In this document: piece by piece, positions 14,147-21,219 of the stretch
Layout: each line of letters begins with the position of its first letter
Numbering within the stretch: position 1 is the stretch's first letter
Source: JAAYYY01 sp964579295
Lineage (GTDB): Bacteria > Chloroflexota > Anaerolineae > Promineifilales > Promineifilaceae
Reading direction: 5' to 3'
Assembly (NCBI GenBank): GCA_964579295.1
Contig: CAZOGK010000047.1
Span: 1 to 21,614, forward strand
DNA: 21,614 nt
Notes under the pieces: generated by a model
Database searches by the model: none
Seen by the model: only the letters and a program-made list of their open reading frames with translations
What the model was told of the DNA's origin: nothing
Program-made: the position numbers and the translations under genes

Positions 14147-15055
14147 ATGGACATCAACTTCAACATCGACGCGCTCGTTCCTAAAGATATGGCGGCCAAG
14201 GCAGAAGGCATTGGCGTCGCCAAAGTGAAGCTGGGGCCGCTACGCATGCTGGCGCTGGCCGTCCTGGCCGGGGCTTTCATAGCGCTCGGCGCCATCTTCG
14301 CGACGACGGCCACAACCGGCGCTGCCGGCGCCCTGCCCTTTGGCGTCAGCAAGCTCATCGGCGGGCTGGTCTTTTGCCTGGGCCTGATCCTGGTCGTGGG
14401 CGCCGGTGCGGAGCTCTTCACCGGCAACAATCTGATCGTGATGGCCTGGGCCAGCGGTAAGGTGACGACGACGGCCCTACTGCGCAACTGGGTGATTGTC
14501 TACGCGGGCAACTTCCTCGGTTCCCTGCTTACAGCAGTGCTGATCGTAATGAGCAAGCAATACACCTTTAGCGGCGGCGCAGTCGGCCAGAACGCGCTGA
14601 ATATTGCCCAGGGTAAAGTAGGCTATGACTTTGTGCAGGCCGTCGCACTTGGCATACTGTGTAACGCGCTTGTCTGCCTCGCCGTTTGGCTGGCCTTTGG
14701 CGCGCGCAGCGCCACGGACAAGATCCTGGCGATTATCTTCCCTATCTCGGCCTTCGTCGCGGCCGGCTTCGAGCATAGTGTCGCCAACATGTACTTCATC
14801 CCGGTGGCCCTGCTGATCAAGAGCGGCGCCGGCGAAGCCTTCTGGACAGCGATAGGCAGCACCCCGGCCGCCTACGAAAGCCTTACATGGGGCAGCTTCC
14901 TCATCAAGAACCTGCTTCCTGTCACCATCGGCAACATCGTCGGCGGCTCGCTGATGGTTGGCCTCGTCTACTGGTTCATCTACCTGCGCCCGAACTGGAC
15001 CCATGCCCAGGTCGAGGAGGCAGAAGCAGTGCCAGCTGTGGCGGGCGAGCGGTAG
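14147..15055 (+). CDS. focA: FocA-type formate channel (formate/nitrite transporter family)
   Basis: 302 residues, six membrane helices, full length for the FNT family of pentameric formate/nitrite channels. Matches FocA closely: ATTGAAGALPFGVSKLIGG, the omega-loop region GAELFTGNNLIV with the gating Thr, NWVIVYAGNFLGS, and FVAAGFEHSVANMYFIPVAL with the central pore His209-equivalent. The long C-terminal helix ends in a Glu/Ala-rich tail. AAGGAG lies 6-7 nt before the ATG. Placed 27 bp after fdhF and followed by a strong terminator, so fdhF-focA is a two-gene unit. Nitrite transport is the family alternative, but the FocA-like residues and neighbour favour formate. Confidence 0.94.
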   Translation: MDINFNIDALVPKDMAAKAEGIGVAKVKLGPLRMLALAVLAGAFIALGAIFATTATTGAAGALPFGVSKLIGGLVFCLGLILVVGAGAELFTGNNLIVMAWASGKVTTTALLRNWVIVYAGNFLGSLLTAVLIVMSKQYTFSGGAVGQNALNIAQGKVGYDFVQAVALGILCNALVCLAVWLAFGARSATDKILAIIFPISAFVAAGFEHSVANMYFIPVALLIKSGAGEAFWTAIGSTPAAYESLTWGSFLIKNLLPVTIGNIVGGSLMVGLVYWFIYLRPNWTHAQVEEAEAVPAVAGER

Positions 15056-15084
15056 TAGCAGGCCCGGCCGGCGCAGATCTCAGG

Positions 15085-15117
15085 AGAACCACGGCGTCTG
15101 CCGTGGTTCTGTTCTTT
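15085..15117 (+). terminator. Intrinsic terminator after focA
   Basis: An 11-bp perfect stem AGAACCACGGC (15085-15095) and GCCGTGGTTCT (15100-15110), loop GTCT, followed by GTTCTTT. It ends the fdhF-focA unit 30 bp after the focA stop. Confidence 0.85.
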
Positions 15118-15176
15118 AACCAGCAGGGGCGCATTCTTGGCGATTGTTTCACTATTTCGGGGACTCGCGATTACTT

Positions 15177-15243
15177 TTAGACAATTGGCACACAGGTTGC
15201 TGACATTTGTCACTATGTGAGGGGAGCGCCCGTCTGGCATACT
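15177..15243 (+). promoter_or_regulatory. Promoter of the 2-oxoacid:ferredoxin oxidoreductase operon with tandem boxes
   Basis: Proximal box GCTGA-CATTTG-TCACT (15199-15214); a degenerate distal box TTAGA-CAATTG-GCACA (15177-15192) lies exactly 22 bp upstream. An extended -10, TGGCATACT (hexamer 15238-15243), follows 23 nt after the proximal box, putting the box centres at about -43.5 and -65.5. The spacer CATTTG is identical to that of the box at 5898-5913 read on the minus strand. Confidence 0.5.
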
Positions 15244-15329
15244 TTTCGTACATGATGGTCGGTATTGGTTTGCCATTCATGCAACGGGGCGCCGACCAGT
15301 AAATGATCCCACAATGGAGGTAGAGCTAT

Positions 15330-15587
15330 ATGGCCAAAGGCCGGGTCATCATCGACGCAGAGCGTTGTAAAGGCTGCGAACTATGCCGCGACGCCTGCCC
15401 ACCGGATGTTCTCGCCCTGGCAGACGAATTGAATAGTAGAGGTTACCGGCCGGTCATCTTGCTTGACCCTGAGCATGATTGCACCGGCTGCGCCCTTTGC
15501 GCCACCGTTTGCCCGGACGGCTGTATTACCGTAATCCGTGAAGTTCCCATGAGAGAGAGGTCAATCCATGCCGAAGCAACTGCTTAA
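15330..15587 (+). CDS. 2x[4Fe-4S] ferredoxin-type subunit (delta) of 2-oxoacid:ferredoxin oxidoreductase
   Basis: 85 residues with two CxxCxxCxxxCP cluster motifs: Cys13, 16, 19, 23 (RCKGCELCRDACP) and Cys51, 54, 57, 61 (DCTGCALCATVCP). This is the small electron-transfer subunit of the four-subunit 2-oxoacid:ferredoxin oxidoreductases; it passes electrons from the TPP enzyme to a free ferredoxin. GGAGG lies ~9 nt before the ATG. The last 20 bases overlap the start of the alpha-subunit gene, so translation is coupled. It is the first gene of the operon, ~80 nt after the predicted transcription start. Confidence 0.93.
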   Translation: MAKGRVIIDAERCKGCELCRDACPPDVLALADELNSRGYRPVILLDPEHDCTGCALCATVCPDGCITVIREVPMRERSIHAEATA

Positions 15588-16677
15588 AGGAAACGTGGCG
15601 TTTGCCGAGGCGGCGGTCCGGGCGGGCTGCGAAGCGTACTTTGGCTATCCTATTACCCCGCAGACTGAGCTGCTCGAACATATGGCGCTGCGCATGCCAG
15701 AGCTGGGCCGTACCTTCTTGCAGGCAGAGAGCGAGGTGGCCGCCGTCAACATGGTCTATGGCGCGGCCTGCACAGGTGTGCGCACCATGACCTCGTCCAG
15801 CAGCCCCGGCATCAGTCTGATGCAGGAAGGGCTGAGCTATATTGCCGGCTCCGAGCTGCCGGCTGTGTTTATCGACGTGGTACGCGGCGGCCCCGGCCTG
15901 GGCAATATCCAGCCAAGCCAGGGCGACTACAACCAGGTCACCAAGTCGGCCGGCCACGGCGACTATCACCCCATCGTGCTGGCGCCGTCCACAGTGCAGG
16001 AGGCAATCGACCACACTGTGCTGGCCTTTGACCTGGCCGAGAAGTACCGCACCATCGTCTTTGTGGTGGCCGATGGCGCCATCGGGCAGATGATGGAGCC
16101 GGCCGAGCTGCCGCCGATGCGCGAGCTGCCGTCAGAGCGGCCCGACTGGGCGCTGACAGGGGCCGCGGGGCGGGAGAAGCGGCTGGTCAGCAGCATTCAT
16201 CTGCAGGCCGAACAGCTCGAGGCGTTTAACCAGAAGCTGCAGGCCAAGCTGCGGGAGATTGCCGCCGCCGAAGTGCGCTATGACGAGCTGGAGGTGGAGG
16301 ACGCCGAGCTGATTGTTGTGGCCTTTGGCACGGCGGCGCGCGTGGCGCAGACGGCCGTGCAACGGCTGCGGAGCCACGGTTTGCGCGCCGGGCTGCTCAG
16401 ACCGATCACGCTCTGGCCCTTCCCGGAAGAACGGCTGGCGCAGCTTGCCGAGCAGGAAACGACCCGCCAGTTCCTGGTGGTGGAGATGAACGCCGGGCAG
16501 ATGGTGCACGACGTGCGCGCCGCCGTCGGGAGCCACTTCCCGATCAGTTTCTATGGCCGGATGGGCGGCGCGGTTCCCCTACCCGCCGAAGTTGAGCGCG
16601 AGATCCGCGCCCTGATGGAGAGCGACGGCCAGCCGGAGCGCAGCGCCGTATTGGAGAGCAGTAATGGTAACCGCTGA
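15568..16677 (+). CDS. vorB: 2-oxoacid:ferredoxin oxidoreductase alpha subunit, VorB-type (2-oxoisovalerate)
   Basis: 369 residues. Contains the POR N-terminal (TPP-pyrimidine) domain and the domain II region. It follows the VorB pattern very closely: GNVAFAEAAVRAGCEAYFGY, PITPQTELLEH, FLQAESEVAAVNMVYGAACTG, TSSSSPGISLMQEGLSYIAG, GGPGLGNIQPSQGDY, HGDYHPIVLAPSTVQE, ADGAIGQMMEP. These enzymes oxidatively decarboxylate a 2-oxoacid with CoA to acyl-CoA, CO2 and reduced ferredoxin. VorB-type alphas prefer branched-chain 2-oxoacids (from Val, Leu, Ile), though 2-oxoglutarate (Kor) enzymes are close relatives and the substrate is not certain. Ribosome site GAGAGAGAGG. It overlaps the ferredoxin gene by 20 and the beta gene by 14 bases. 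Confidence 0.92.
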   Translation: MPKQLLKGNVAFAEAAVRAGCEAYFGYPITPQTELLEHMALRMPELGRTFLQAESEVAAVNMVYGAACTGVRTMTSSSSPGISLMQEGLSYIAGSELPAVFIDVVRGGPGLGNIQPSQGDYNQVTKSAGHGDYHPIVLAPSTVQEAIDHTVLAFDLAEKYRTIVFVVADGAIGQMMEPAELPPMRELPSERPDWALTGAAGREKRLVSSIHLQAEQLEAFNQKLQAKLREIAAAEVRYDELEVEDAELIVVAFGTAARVAQTAVQRLRSHGLRAGLLRPITLWPFPEERLAQLAEQETTRQFLVVEMNAGQMVHDVRAAVGSHFPISFYGRMGGAVPLPAEVEREIRALMESDGQPERSAVLESSNGNR

Positions 16678-17470
16678 ACCGATCCTCGAAAGCGACATCG
16701 AGAAAATTGTCTACCAGAGACCAGATTCCCTGACGCTGGCGCATACACACTACTGTCCTGGCTGCACACACGGTACGGCGCACCGTCTCGTGGCCGAGGT
16801 GTTGGACGAGCTGGGGCTGCGCGAGCGTACCGTCCTCGTGGCGTCGGTGGGCTGCAGCGTTTTCTCCTACAACTACTTTGACGTCGATGCCTGTGAGGCG
16901 GCTCACGGCCGGGCGCCGGCCATGGCGACCGGTATCAAACGGGTCGATCCGCACAATATCGTCTTCACCTACCAGGGAGACGGCGACCTGGCGTCGATCG
17001 GCATGGGCGAGATTGTCCATGCAGCCAGTCGCGGCGAGCAGATTACCGTCATCTTCCTCAACAATGCCATCTACGGCATGACGGGCGGGCAGATGGCGCC
17101 GACGACGCTGATTGGACAGAAGACGAGCAGCAGCCCGCTGGGCCGCAGCGCCAGCCTGACCGGCGAGCCAATCCGTATGGCCGAGCTGCTCGCTCCACTG
17201 CCGGGCGTGGTCTACTGCGTGCGCCGCAGTCTCCACGACGCCCGCCACGTTATCCAGGCTAAGAAGGCGATTACCCTGGCCTTCCAGGCCCAGATTGAAG
17301 GGCTCGGCTTCAGCATGGTCGAGCTTCTGTCCAACTGCCCGACTAACTGGGGCATGACGCCGCCGGAGTCGCTGCGCTGGATAGAAGAAGAGATGATCGC
17401 CGTCTACCCACTCGGCGATTACAAGGTGCACGAGGCGCTGCAGAGTAGCCGCGGGCGCCGGCCGCGCTAG
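16664..17470 (+). CDS. 2-oxoacid:ferredoxin oxidoreductase beta subunit (TPP-binding)
   Basis: 268 residues. Carries the TPP pyrophosphate/Mg motif GDGDLASIGMGEI followed by FLNNAIYGMTGGQMAPTT, and the N-terminal HYCPGCTHG cluster/ligand motif plus SVGCSVF typical of the beta subunit. The C-terminal NCPTNWGMTPPESLRWI is the usual end of Vor/Kor beta subunits. It overlaps the alpha gene by 14 bases, so they are made in equal amounts. The gamma subunit is not next: an aminotransferase gene of 1.3 kb intervenes before it at 18857. The last ~8 residues (SSRGRRPR) are a basic extension. Confidence 0.93.
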   Translation: MVTAEPILESDIEKIVYQRPDSLTLAHTHYCPGCTHGTAHRLVAEVLDELGLRERTVLVASVGCSVFSYNYFDVDACEAAHGRAPAMATGIKRVDPHNIVFTYQGDGDLASIGMGEIVHAASRGEQITVIFLNNAIYGMTGGQMAPTTLIGQKTSSSPLGRSASLTGEPIRMAELLAPLPGVVYCVRRSLHDARHVIQAKKAITLAFQAQIEGLGFSMVELLSNCPTNWGMTPPESLRWIEEEMIAVYPLGDYKVHEALQSSRGRRPR

Positions 17471-17509
17471 ACGAGCAGGTCTAGCGCACATCCCGCTAAG
17501 GAGTTACCC

Positions 17510-18781
17510 ATGACCACACCCTGGAGTAAACGTTACGCCCAACGCATGCAGTGGATGGGGAGCAGTGTCATCCGCGAGATGCTAAAACTGACGGCCCGGC
17601 CGGAGATTATCAGCTTTGGCGGCGGGCTGCCGGCGCCGGAGCTGTTCCCGGTGCAGGCCTTTGCCGACGCTGCGCACAAGGTGCTACAGGAGCAGGGCAG
17701 CAAGGCCCTGCAGTACAGCACCACGGAAGGCTACGCCCCGCTGCGCGAGTTCATTGTGGAACGGATGAGCCGCTATGGTATCCCGGCCAATGTCGACAAT
17801 GTCTTGCTTACCAGTGGCTCGCAGCAGGCGCTGGATATGATCGGCAAGATCCTGATCAACCCCGGCGACATGATTCTGACCGAACAGCCAACTTACCTGG
17901 GCGCGCTGCAGGCCTGGCGCGCATATCAGGCGGACTTTGTCACCGTGCCGCTCGACGGCGAGGGCCTCATGACCGGAGCGCAGCTGGAGGACGCCCTGTG
18001 CGCCGGCCCGAAGTTCATGTATGTGCTGCCCAATTTCCACAATCCGGGCGGCGTGACACTCAGCCTGGAGAGGCGGCGGCGCATTGTGCAGATCGCCGAC
18101 CAGACAGGCATCCCCATTATCGAGGATGATCCCTACGGGCAGCTACGCTTTGAGGGCGAGCATCTGCCGCCGCTGCTGGTCCTGGATGCACAGCGGCTGC
18201 AGCGCAACCATTATGGCAATGGCAACGGCGACGGCTATTTCCGCCGCGGCAACGTCATCTACATGAGCACCTTCTCCAAGACGCTGGCCCCTGGGCTGCG
18301 CCTGGGCTGGATCGTCGCCCCTGAGGAGGTCATCCACCGCTGTGTCATGGCCAAGCAGGGCATGGACCTGCACACCAGCACCTTCGACCAGATGGTGGCC
18401 TATGAAGTGGCGCGGGACGGCTTCCTGGACGAGCACGTAGGCGAGATCAGGCGCGTCTACCGCGAGCGGCGCGACCTGATGCTGGAGATGCTGGAGCGCT
18501 ACTTCCCGCCGGAGACGAAGTGGACGCGGCCGCAGGGCGGCCTCTTCCTCTGGGTAACGCTGCCGGCGGAGATTGATACGGCGGCCCTGCTGCCGCAGGC
18601 CGTGGCGAACAACGTGGCTTACGTGCCTGGCTCGGCCTTCTTCCCGGACGGGGCGGCAAGCAGCAGCTTCCGTCTCAACTTCTCCAATGCCCGGCCCGAG
18701 CAGATTGAAACGGGTATGCGCCGCCTGGGAGACGTCGTGGCCCAGGCGCTGGAGGAGAAACGGGCGGCCGTGGTCGTCTAG
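17510..18781 (+). CDS. PLP-dependent aminotransferase, class I/II (2-aminoadipate/LysN-like)
   Basis: 423 residues, fold type I. Motifs: FGGGLPAPELFP (36-47), LQYSTTEGYAPLREFI, TSGSQQALDMIGK, PNFHNPGG (174-181, cofactor Asn), EDDPYGQLRF (205-214, Asp and Tyr), STFSKTLAPGLRLGW with Schiff-base Lys257, and FRLNFSNA with the carboxylate-binding Arg. These are typical of the LysN/2-aminoadipate aminotransferase group, which also acts on Leu, Val and aromatic amino acids. There is no N-terminal GntR domain, so it is not a MocR regulator. An insertion of ~20 residues (228-247, rich in Asn/Gly) precedes the Lys strand. AAGGAG lies 8 nt before the ATG. Sitting between beta and gamma subunits, it likely feeds 2-oxoacids to the oxidoreductase. 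Confidence 0.9.
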   Translation: MTTPWSKRYAQRMQWMGSSVIREMLKLTARPEIISFGGGLPAPELFPVQAFADAAHKVLQEQGSKALQYSTTEGYAPLREFIVERMSRYGIPANVDNVLLTSGSQQALDMIGKILINPGDMILTEQPTYLGALQAWRAYQADFVTVPLDGEGLMTGAQLEDALCAGPKFMYVLPNFHNPGGVTLSLERRRRIVQIADQTGIPIIEDDPYGQLRFEGEHLPPLLVLDAQRLQRNHYGNGNGDGYFRRGNVIYMSTFSKTLAPGLRLGWIVAPEEVIHRCVMAKQGMDLHTSTFDQMVAYEVARDGFLDEHVGEIRRVYRERRDLMLEMLERYFPPETKWTRPQGGLFLWVTLPAEIDTAALLPQAVANNVAYVPGSAFFPDGAASSSFRLNFSNARPEQIETGMRRLGDVVAQALEEKRAAVVV

Positions 18782-18796
18782 CAACTACAGATAAGT

Positions 18797-18836
18797 GCAG
18801 GGTTCCGCGCCGGTCAGAGCGACGGCGGAACCCTGC
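18797..18836 (+). other. Large hairpin between aminotransferase and gamma-subunit genes
   Basis: GCAGGGTTCCGC (18797-18808) pairs perfectly over 12 bp with GCGGAACCCTGC (18825-18836), loop 16 nt. What follows is TCGTCTTCTC, only weakly U-rich, so it may be a leaky terminator or an mRNA-processing/stability element that sets the gamma-subunit level. Confidence 0.6.
18800..18817 (+). repeat. Direct repeat copy 1, flanking the gamma-subunit gene
   Basis: GGGTTCCGCGCCGGTCAG; copy 2 at 19421-19438 differs at one base in 18. This copy forms the left arm of the hairpin at 18797-18836. Confidence 0.7.
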
Positions 18837-18856
18837 TCGTCTTCTCGGGAGAGAGC

Positions 18857-19420
18857 ATGGAAAGTTCAATCATTATCGCTGGTTTCGGTGGGCAGGGCGT
18901 TCTCTTCGCCGGCCAGGTGTTAGCCTACGCGGCAATGGACGCTGGCCGTCATGTGACCTGGATCCCCTCTTACGGGCCGGAGATGCGCGGCGGCACGGCT
19001 AACTGCACCGTGATCATTGCCAAGGAGCCAATCGGCGCGCCGCTGGTGGACCGGCCCGACATTGCTGTCGTGTTGAACCTGCCGTCCTTCGAAAAGTATG
19101 AGCCTCTTGTTAAGCCGGGCGGCCTACTGGTCGTGAACAGTGCGATTGTCTCGGCCGAGAGCAAGCGCGACGACATTGACGTCATCTACGTCCCGGCGAA
19201 TCACATTGCCGAGGAGCTGGGCTCGACGAAAATGTTGAACATGGTCGTGGTTGGCGCTTTGCTGGGCGCCCGGCCACTGCTCAGCCTGGAACAGGTGGGT
19301 GAGACGCTGCGCGAGCATCTGCCGCCGTCGAAACAGGAGCTGCTTGCAGCCAATCAACAGGCGCTGCAGCGTGGCTTTGCGGCGGCCCAGGCGCTGGCGA
19401 CCGCGGCCAATCTCCGGTAA
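18857..19420 (+). CDS. 2-oxoacid:ferredoxin oxidoreductase gamma subunit
   Basis: 187 residues, the POR gamma/CoA-binding domain. Starts with IIIAGFGGQGVLFAGQVLAYAA (the GxGGQG motif of the family), then WIPSYGPEMRGGTANCTVI, the conserved YGPExRGG block. Full length for the family. It completes the four-subunit enzyme with the genes at 15330, 15568 and 16664 but is separated from them by the aminotransferase and a 12-bp hairpin. GGAGAGAG lies ~5 nt before the ATG. It is the last gene of the operon, followed by a strong terminator. An 18-bp direct repeat flanks it. Confidence 0.93.
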   Translation: MESSIIIAGFGGQGVLFAGQVLAYAAMDAGRHVTWIPSYGPEMRGGTANCTVIIAKEPIGAPLVDRPDIAVVLNLPSFEKYEPLVKPGGLLVVNSAIVSAESKRDDIDVIYVPANHIAEELGSTKMLNMVVVGALLGARPLLSLEQVGETLREHLPPSKQELLAANQQALQRGFAAAQALATAANLR

Positions 19421-19438
19421 GGGTTCCGCGCCCGTCAG
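19421..19438 (+). repeat. Direct repeat copy 2, flanking the gamma-subunit gene
   Basis: GGGTTCCGCGCCCGTCAG, 17 of 18 bases as in 18800-18817. It begins directly after the gamma-subunit stop codon. Here the complementary right arm is missing, so this copy does not form the same hairpin. Confidence 0.7.
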
Positions 19439-19450
19439 GCCAATAACCCC

Positions 19451-19493
19451 GGCAGCGAATGGGATAGCCGTCCCGTTCGCTGCCGTTTTTGTT
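19451..19493 (+). terminator. Intrinsic terminator of the 2-oxoacid oxidoreductase operon
   Basis: A 14-bp stem, GGCAGCGAATGGGA (19451-19464) with TCCCGTTCGCTGCC (19471-19484), one G-U pair, loop TAGCCG, followed by GTTTTTGTT. A textbook terminator 30 bp after the gamma-subunit stop. Confidence 0.9.
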
Positions 19494-19515
19494 ACGCTCG
19501 CGGGCAGCGGCCGGT

Positions 19516-19543
19516 TTGCCCTGCTCAGGCGCTCAGCTACAAT
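19516..19543 (+). promoter_or_regulatory. murJ promoter, probably leaderless
   Basis: TTGCCC (19516-19521), a 16-bp spacer and TACAAT (19538-19543). Only 8 bases (CGCCCGCG, no Shine-Dalgarno) separate the -10 from the ATG at 19552, so the transcript would begin 0-2 nt before the start codon. Confidence 0.5.
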
Positions 19544-19551
19544 CGCCCGCG

Positions 19552-21177
19552 ATGAACCGCGCCCGGCACCTGCTACAATCAACGCTCATCGTCATCCTCT
19601 TCTTTGGTCTGGACAAGGTCGTCGGCTTTGTGCGCACGGTGCTGGTGGGCGCCGCCTTCGGCACGACGCCCGTCTTTGACGCCTTCACCGCCGCCAACCA
19701 GCTGCCGGAAGTGTTCGTCACGCTCATCTCCGGCGGCGCACTGGCGGCGGCCTTCATCCCGGTCTACTCGCAGCACCTCACCGGCCGCCGCGCCCAGGAT
19801 GCGGCCAACCTGGCCAGTGCCACCCTGACGATGGTCGTACTGGCGCTGGGGGTCATTTCGGCCATCGCGGCTGTCTTCGCGCCCTGGATCACGCGCGTTC
19901 TACTGGTGCCCGACTTCCCGCTGGAAAAGCAGCAGTTAACGGCAGAGCTGATGCGCATCATTCTGCTGCAGACGACTATTTTCGGCGTGAGCGGCGTGCT
20001 CAGCGGCATCCTCAACGCCCACCAGCATTTCGCCCTGCCGGCGCTGGCGCCGATTGCCCTGAATATCGGCTATTTTGTCGGCCTCTTCGTCTTTGTGCCG
20101 GCGATGGACGGCGACATCCACGGGCTGGCCTGGGGCACGGTCGTCGGCGGCTTACTGCACATTCTCATCCAGGTGCCGGCGCTGCTGCGCTACCGCTTCC
20201 GCTATCGCCTGCAGCTTGGCCTCTCGCTGCCGGGCCTGCGCGAGGTGGTGCGGCTGATGGGCCCGCGTATCGTCACCCTGGGCACCATCCAGTTTGCCGA
20301 CTTGTTTATTATCCGGCTCACGTCGGGCCTACCGCCGGGCAGCACTTCTGGCTATTTCTACGCCTACTATCTGCAGCAGCTGCCGGAGACCCTCTTTGGC
20401 ACGGCCATCGGCATCGTCGTCTTCCCTACACTGGCCGAGCTGTATAACGCCGGCGACATCGAGCGGCTGAAACGGACGGCAATGAACGCGCTCAAGATTG
20501 TCTGGACGCTGACGGTACCGGCCGGGGCGCTGCTGGTGCTGTTGGGGCGGCCGGCGATCGCGCTGGTGCTGGAGCGCGGCCAGTTCGACGCCGCCTCGAC
20601 GCAGCTTGTGTACGGCGTTCTCGTCTTCTTCAGCGTCCGGGTGGTGGCCGAGGCGACGTTGGAGATTGTGGCCCGCCTATTCTACGCGCAGCACAATACA
20701 TTGACGCCGATGTACGCGGCCATTGTCTGGCTCGTGGTGACGGTATCGCTGCTCTATTTCTTCGTAGATGACCTCGGCGTCGGCGGGCTTGCGCTCGCGA
20801 CCACGGTCGGCTTTACGGTACAGTCCGCACTGCTCCTCTTCCTCAACCGGCGGGCGTTGGGCAGCCTGGGCGAACGCTCGCTGCTGCTCAGTCTGGGGCG
20901 CGCGCTGCTGGCGACGGCGGCGCTGGCGGCCGCCATACTGGGCGTGCGCGAGCTGCTCGACGGGCGTTGGACGGGCCTGGCCGCTAGCCTGGCCGAGCGA
21001 ACTGGACTGCTGGACGCGGCTACCATGCACTCTCTCCTCATTGTGGCGCTGGCCGGCGTCCTGGGCGTAGGCGTCTACTTGCTCATTAGCGTACTCCTCG
21101 GCGGCCGTGAAATCGCCGCGGCCGTCCGTCTGATCCGTCCCAAACGTGTCGAAGCCGAGTCCGTTTCGCCCTGGTAG
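19552..21177 (+). CDS. murJ: Lipid II flippase MurJ (MviN family)
   Basis: 541 residues, ~14 membrane helices, MOP superfamily. MurJ flips lipid II, the peptidoglycan precursor, across the inner membrane. Landmarks: GLDKVVGFVRTVLVGAAFGT at the start, DAFTAANQLPEVFVTLISGGALAAAFIPVY, the GVSGVLSGILNAHQHFALPALAPIALNIGY block, and GTAIGIVVFPTLAEL with LERGQFD, all standard MurJ/MviN motifs including the central-cavity arginine region near the N-terminus. I start at ATG 19552 because a frame extension to 19489 begins inside the upstream terminator. The C-terminal ~20 residues are basic and cytoplasmic. It is monocistronic: terminators stand on both sides. Confidence 0.94.
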   Translation: MNRARHLLQSTLIVILFFGLDKVVGFVRTVLVGAAFGTTPVFDAFTAANQLPEVFVTLISGGALAAAFIPVYSQHLTGRRAQDAANLASATLTMVVLALGVISAIAAVFAPWITRVLLVPDFPLEKQQLTAELMRIILLQTTIFGVSGVLSGILNAHQHFALPALAPIALNIGYFVGLFVFVPAMDGDIHGLAWGTVVGGLLHILIQVPALLRYRFRYRLQLGLSLPGLREVVRLMGPRIVTLGTIQFADLFIIRLTSGLPPGSTSGYFYAYYLQQLPETLFGTAIGIVVFPTLAELYNAGDIERLKRTAMNALKIVWTLTVPAGALLVLLGRPAIALVLERGQFDAASTQLVYGVLVFFSVRVVAEATLEIVARLFYAQHNTLTPMYAAIVWLVVTVSLLYFFVDDLGVGGLALATTVGFTVQSALLLFLNRRALGSLGERSLLLSLGRALLATAALAAAILGVRELLDGRWTGLAASLAERTGLLDAATMHSLLIVALAGVLGVGVYLLISVLLGGREIAAAVRLIRPKRVEAESVSPW

Positions 21178-21179
21178 AG

Positions 21180-21219
21180 GGCTCTCCACAGCGCGCTCGG
21201 GAGCCATCCTTTATTTTTT
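21180..21219 (+). terminator. Intrinsic terminator after murJ
   Basis: GGCTCTC (21180-21186) pairs with GGGAGCC (21199-21205), one G-U pair, loop of 12 nt, followed by ATCCTTTATTTTTT (21206-21219). The long loop makes it moderate, the T tract is convincing. The T tract abuts the LexA-type site. Confidence 0.7.

Noticed and set aside
16544..17491. Long minus-strand frame (315 residues)
   Set aside because: Antisense to the beta-subunit gene with its TPP motif; composition is the Arg/Ala/His-rich kind expected of a shadow in high-GC DNA.
19489..19551. Upstream start for MurJ
   Set aside because: It begins within the T tract of the preceding terminator and adds 21 residues not found at MurJ N-termini.
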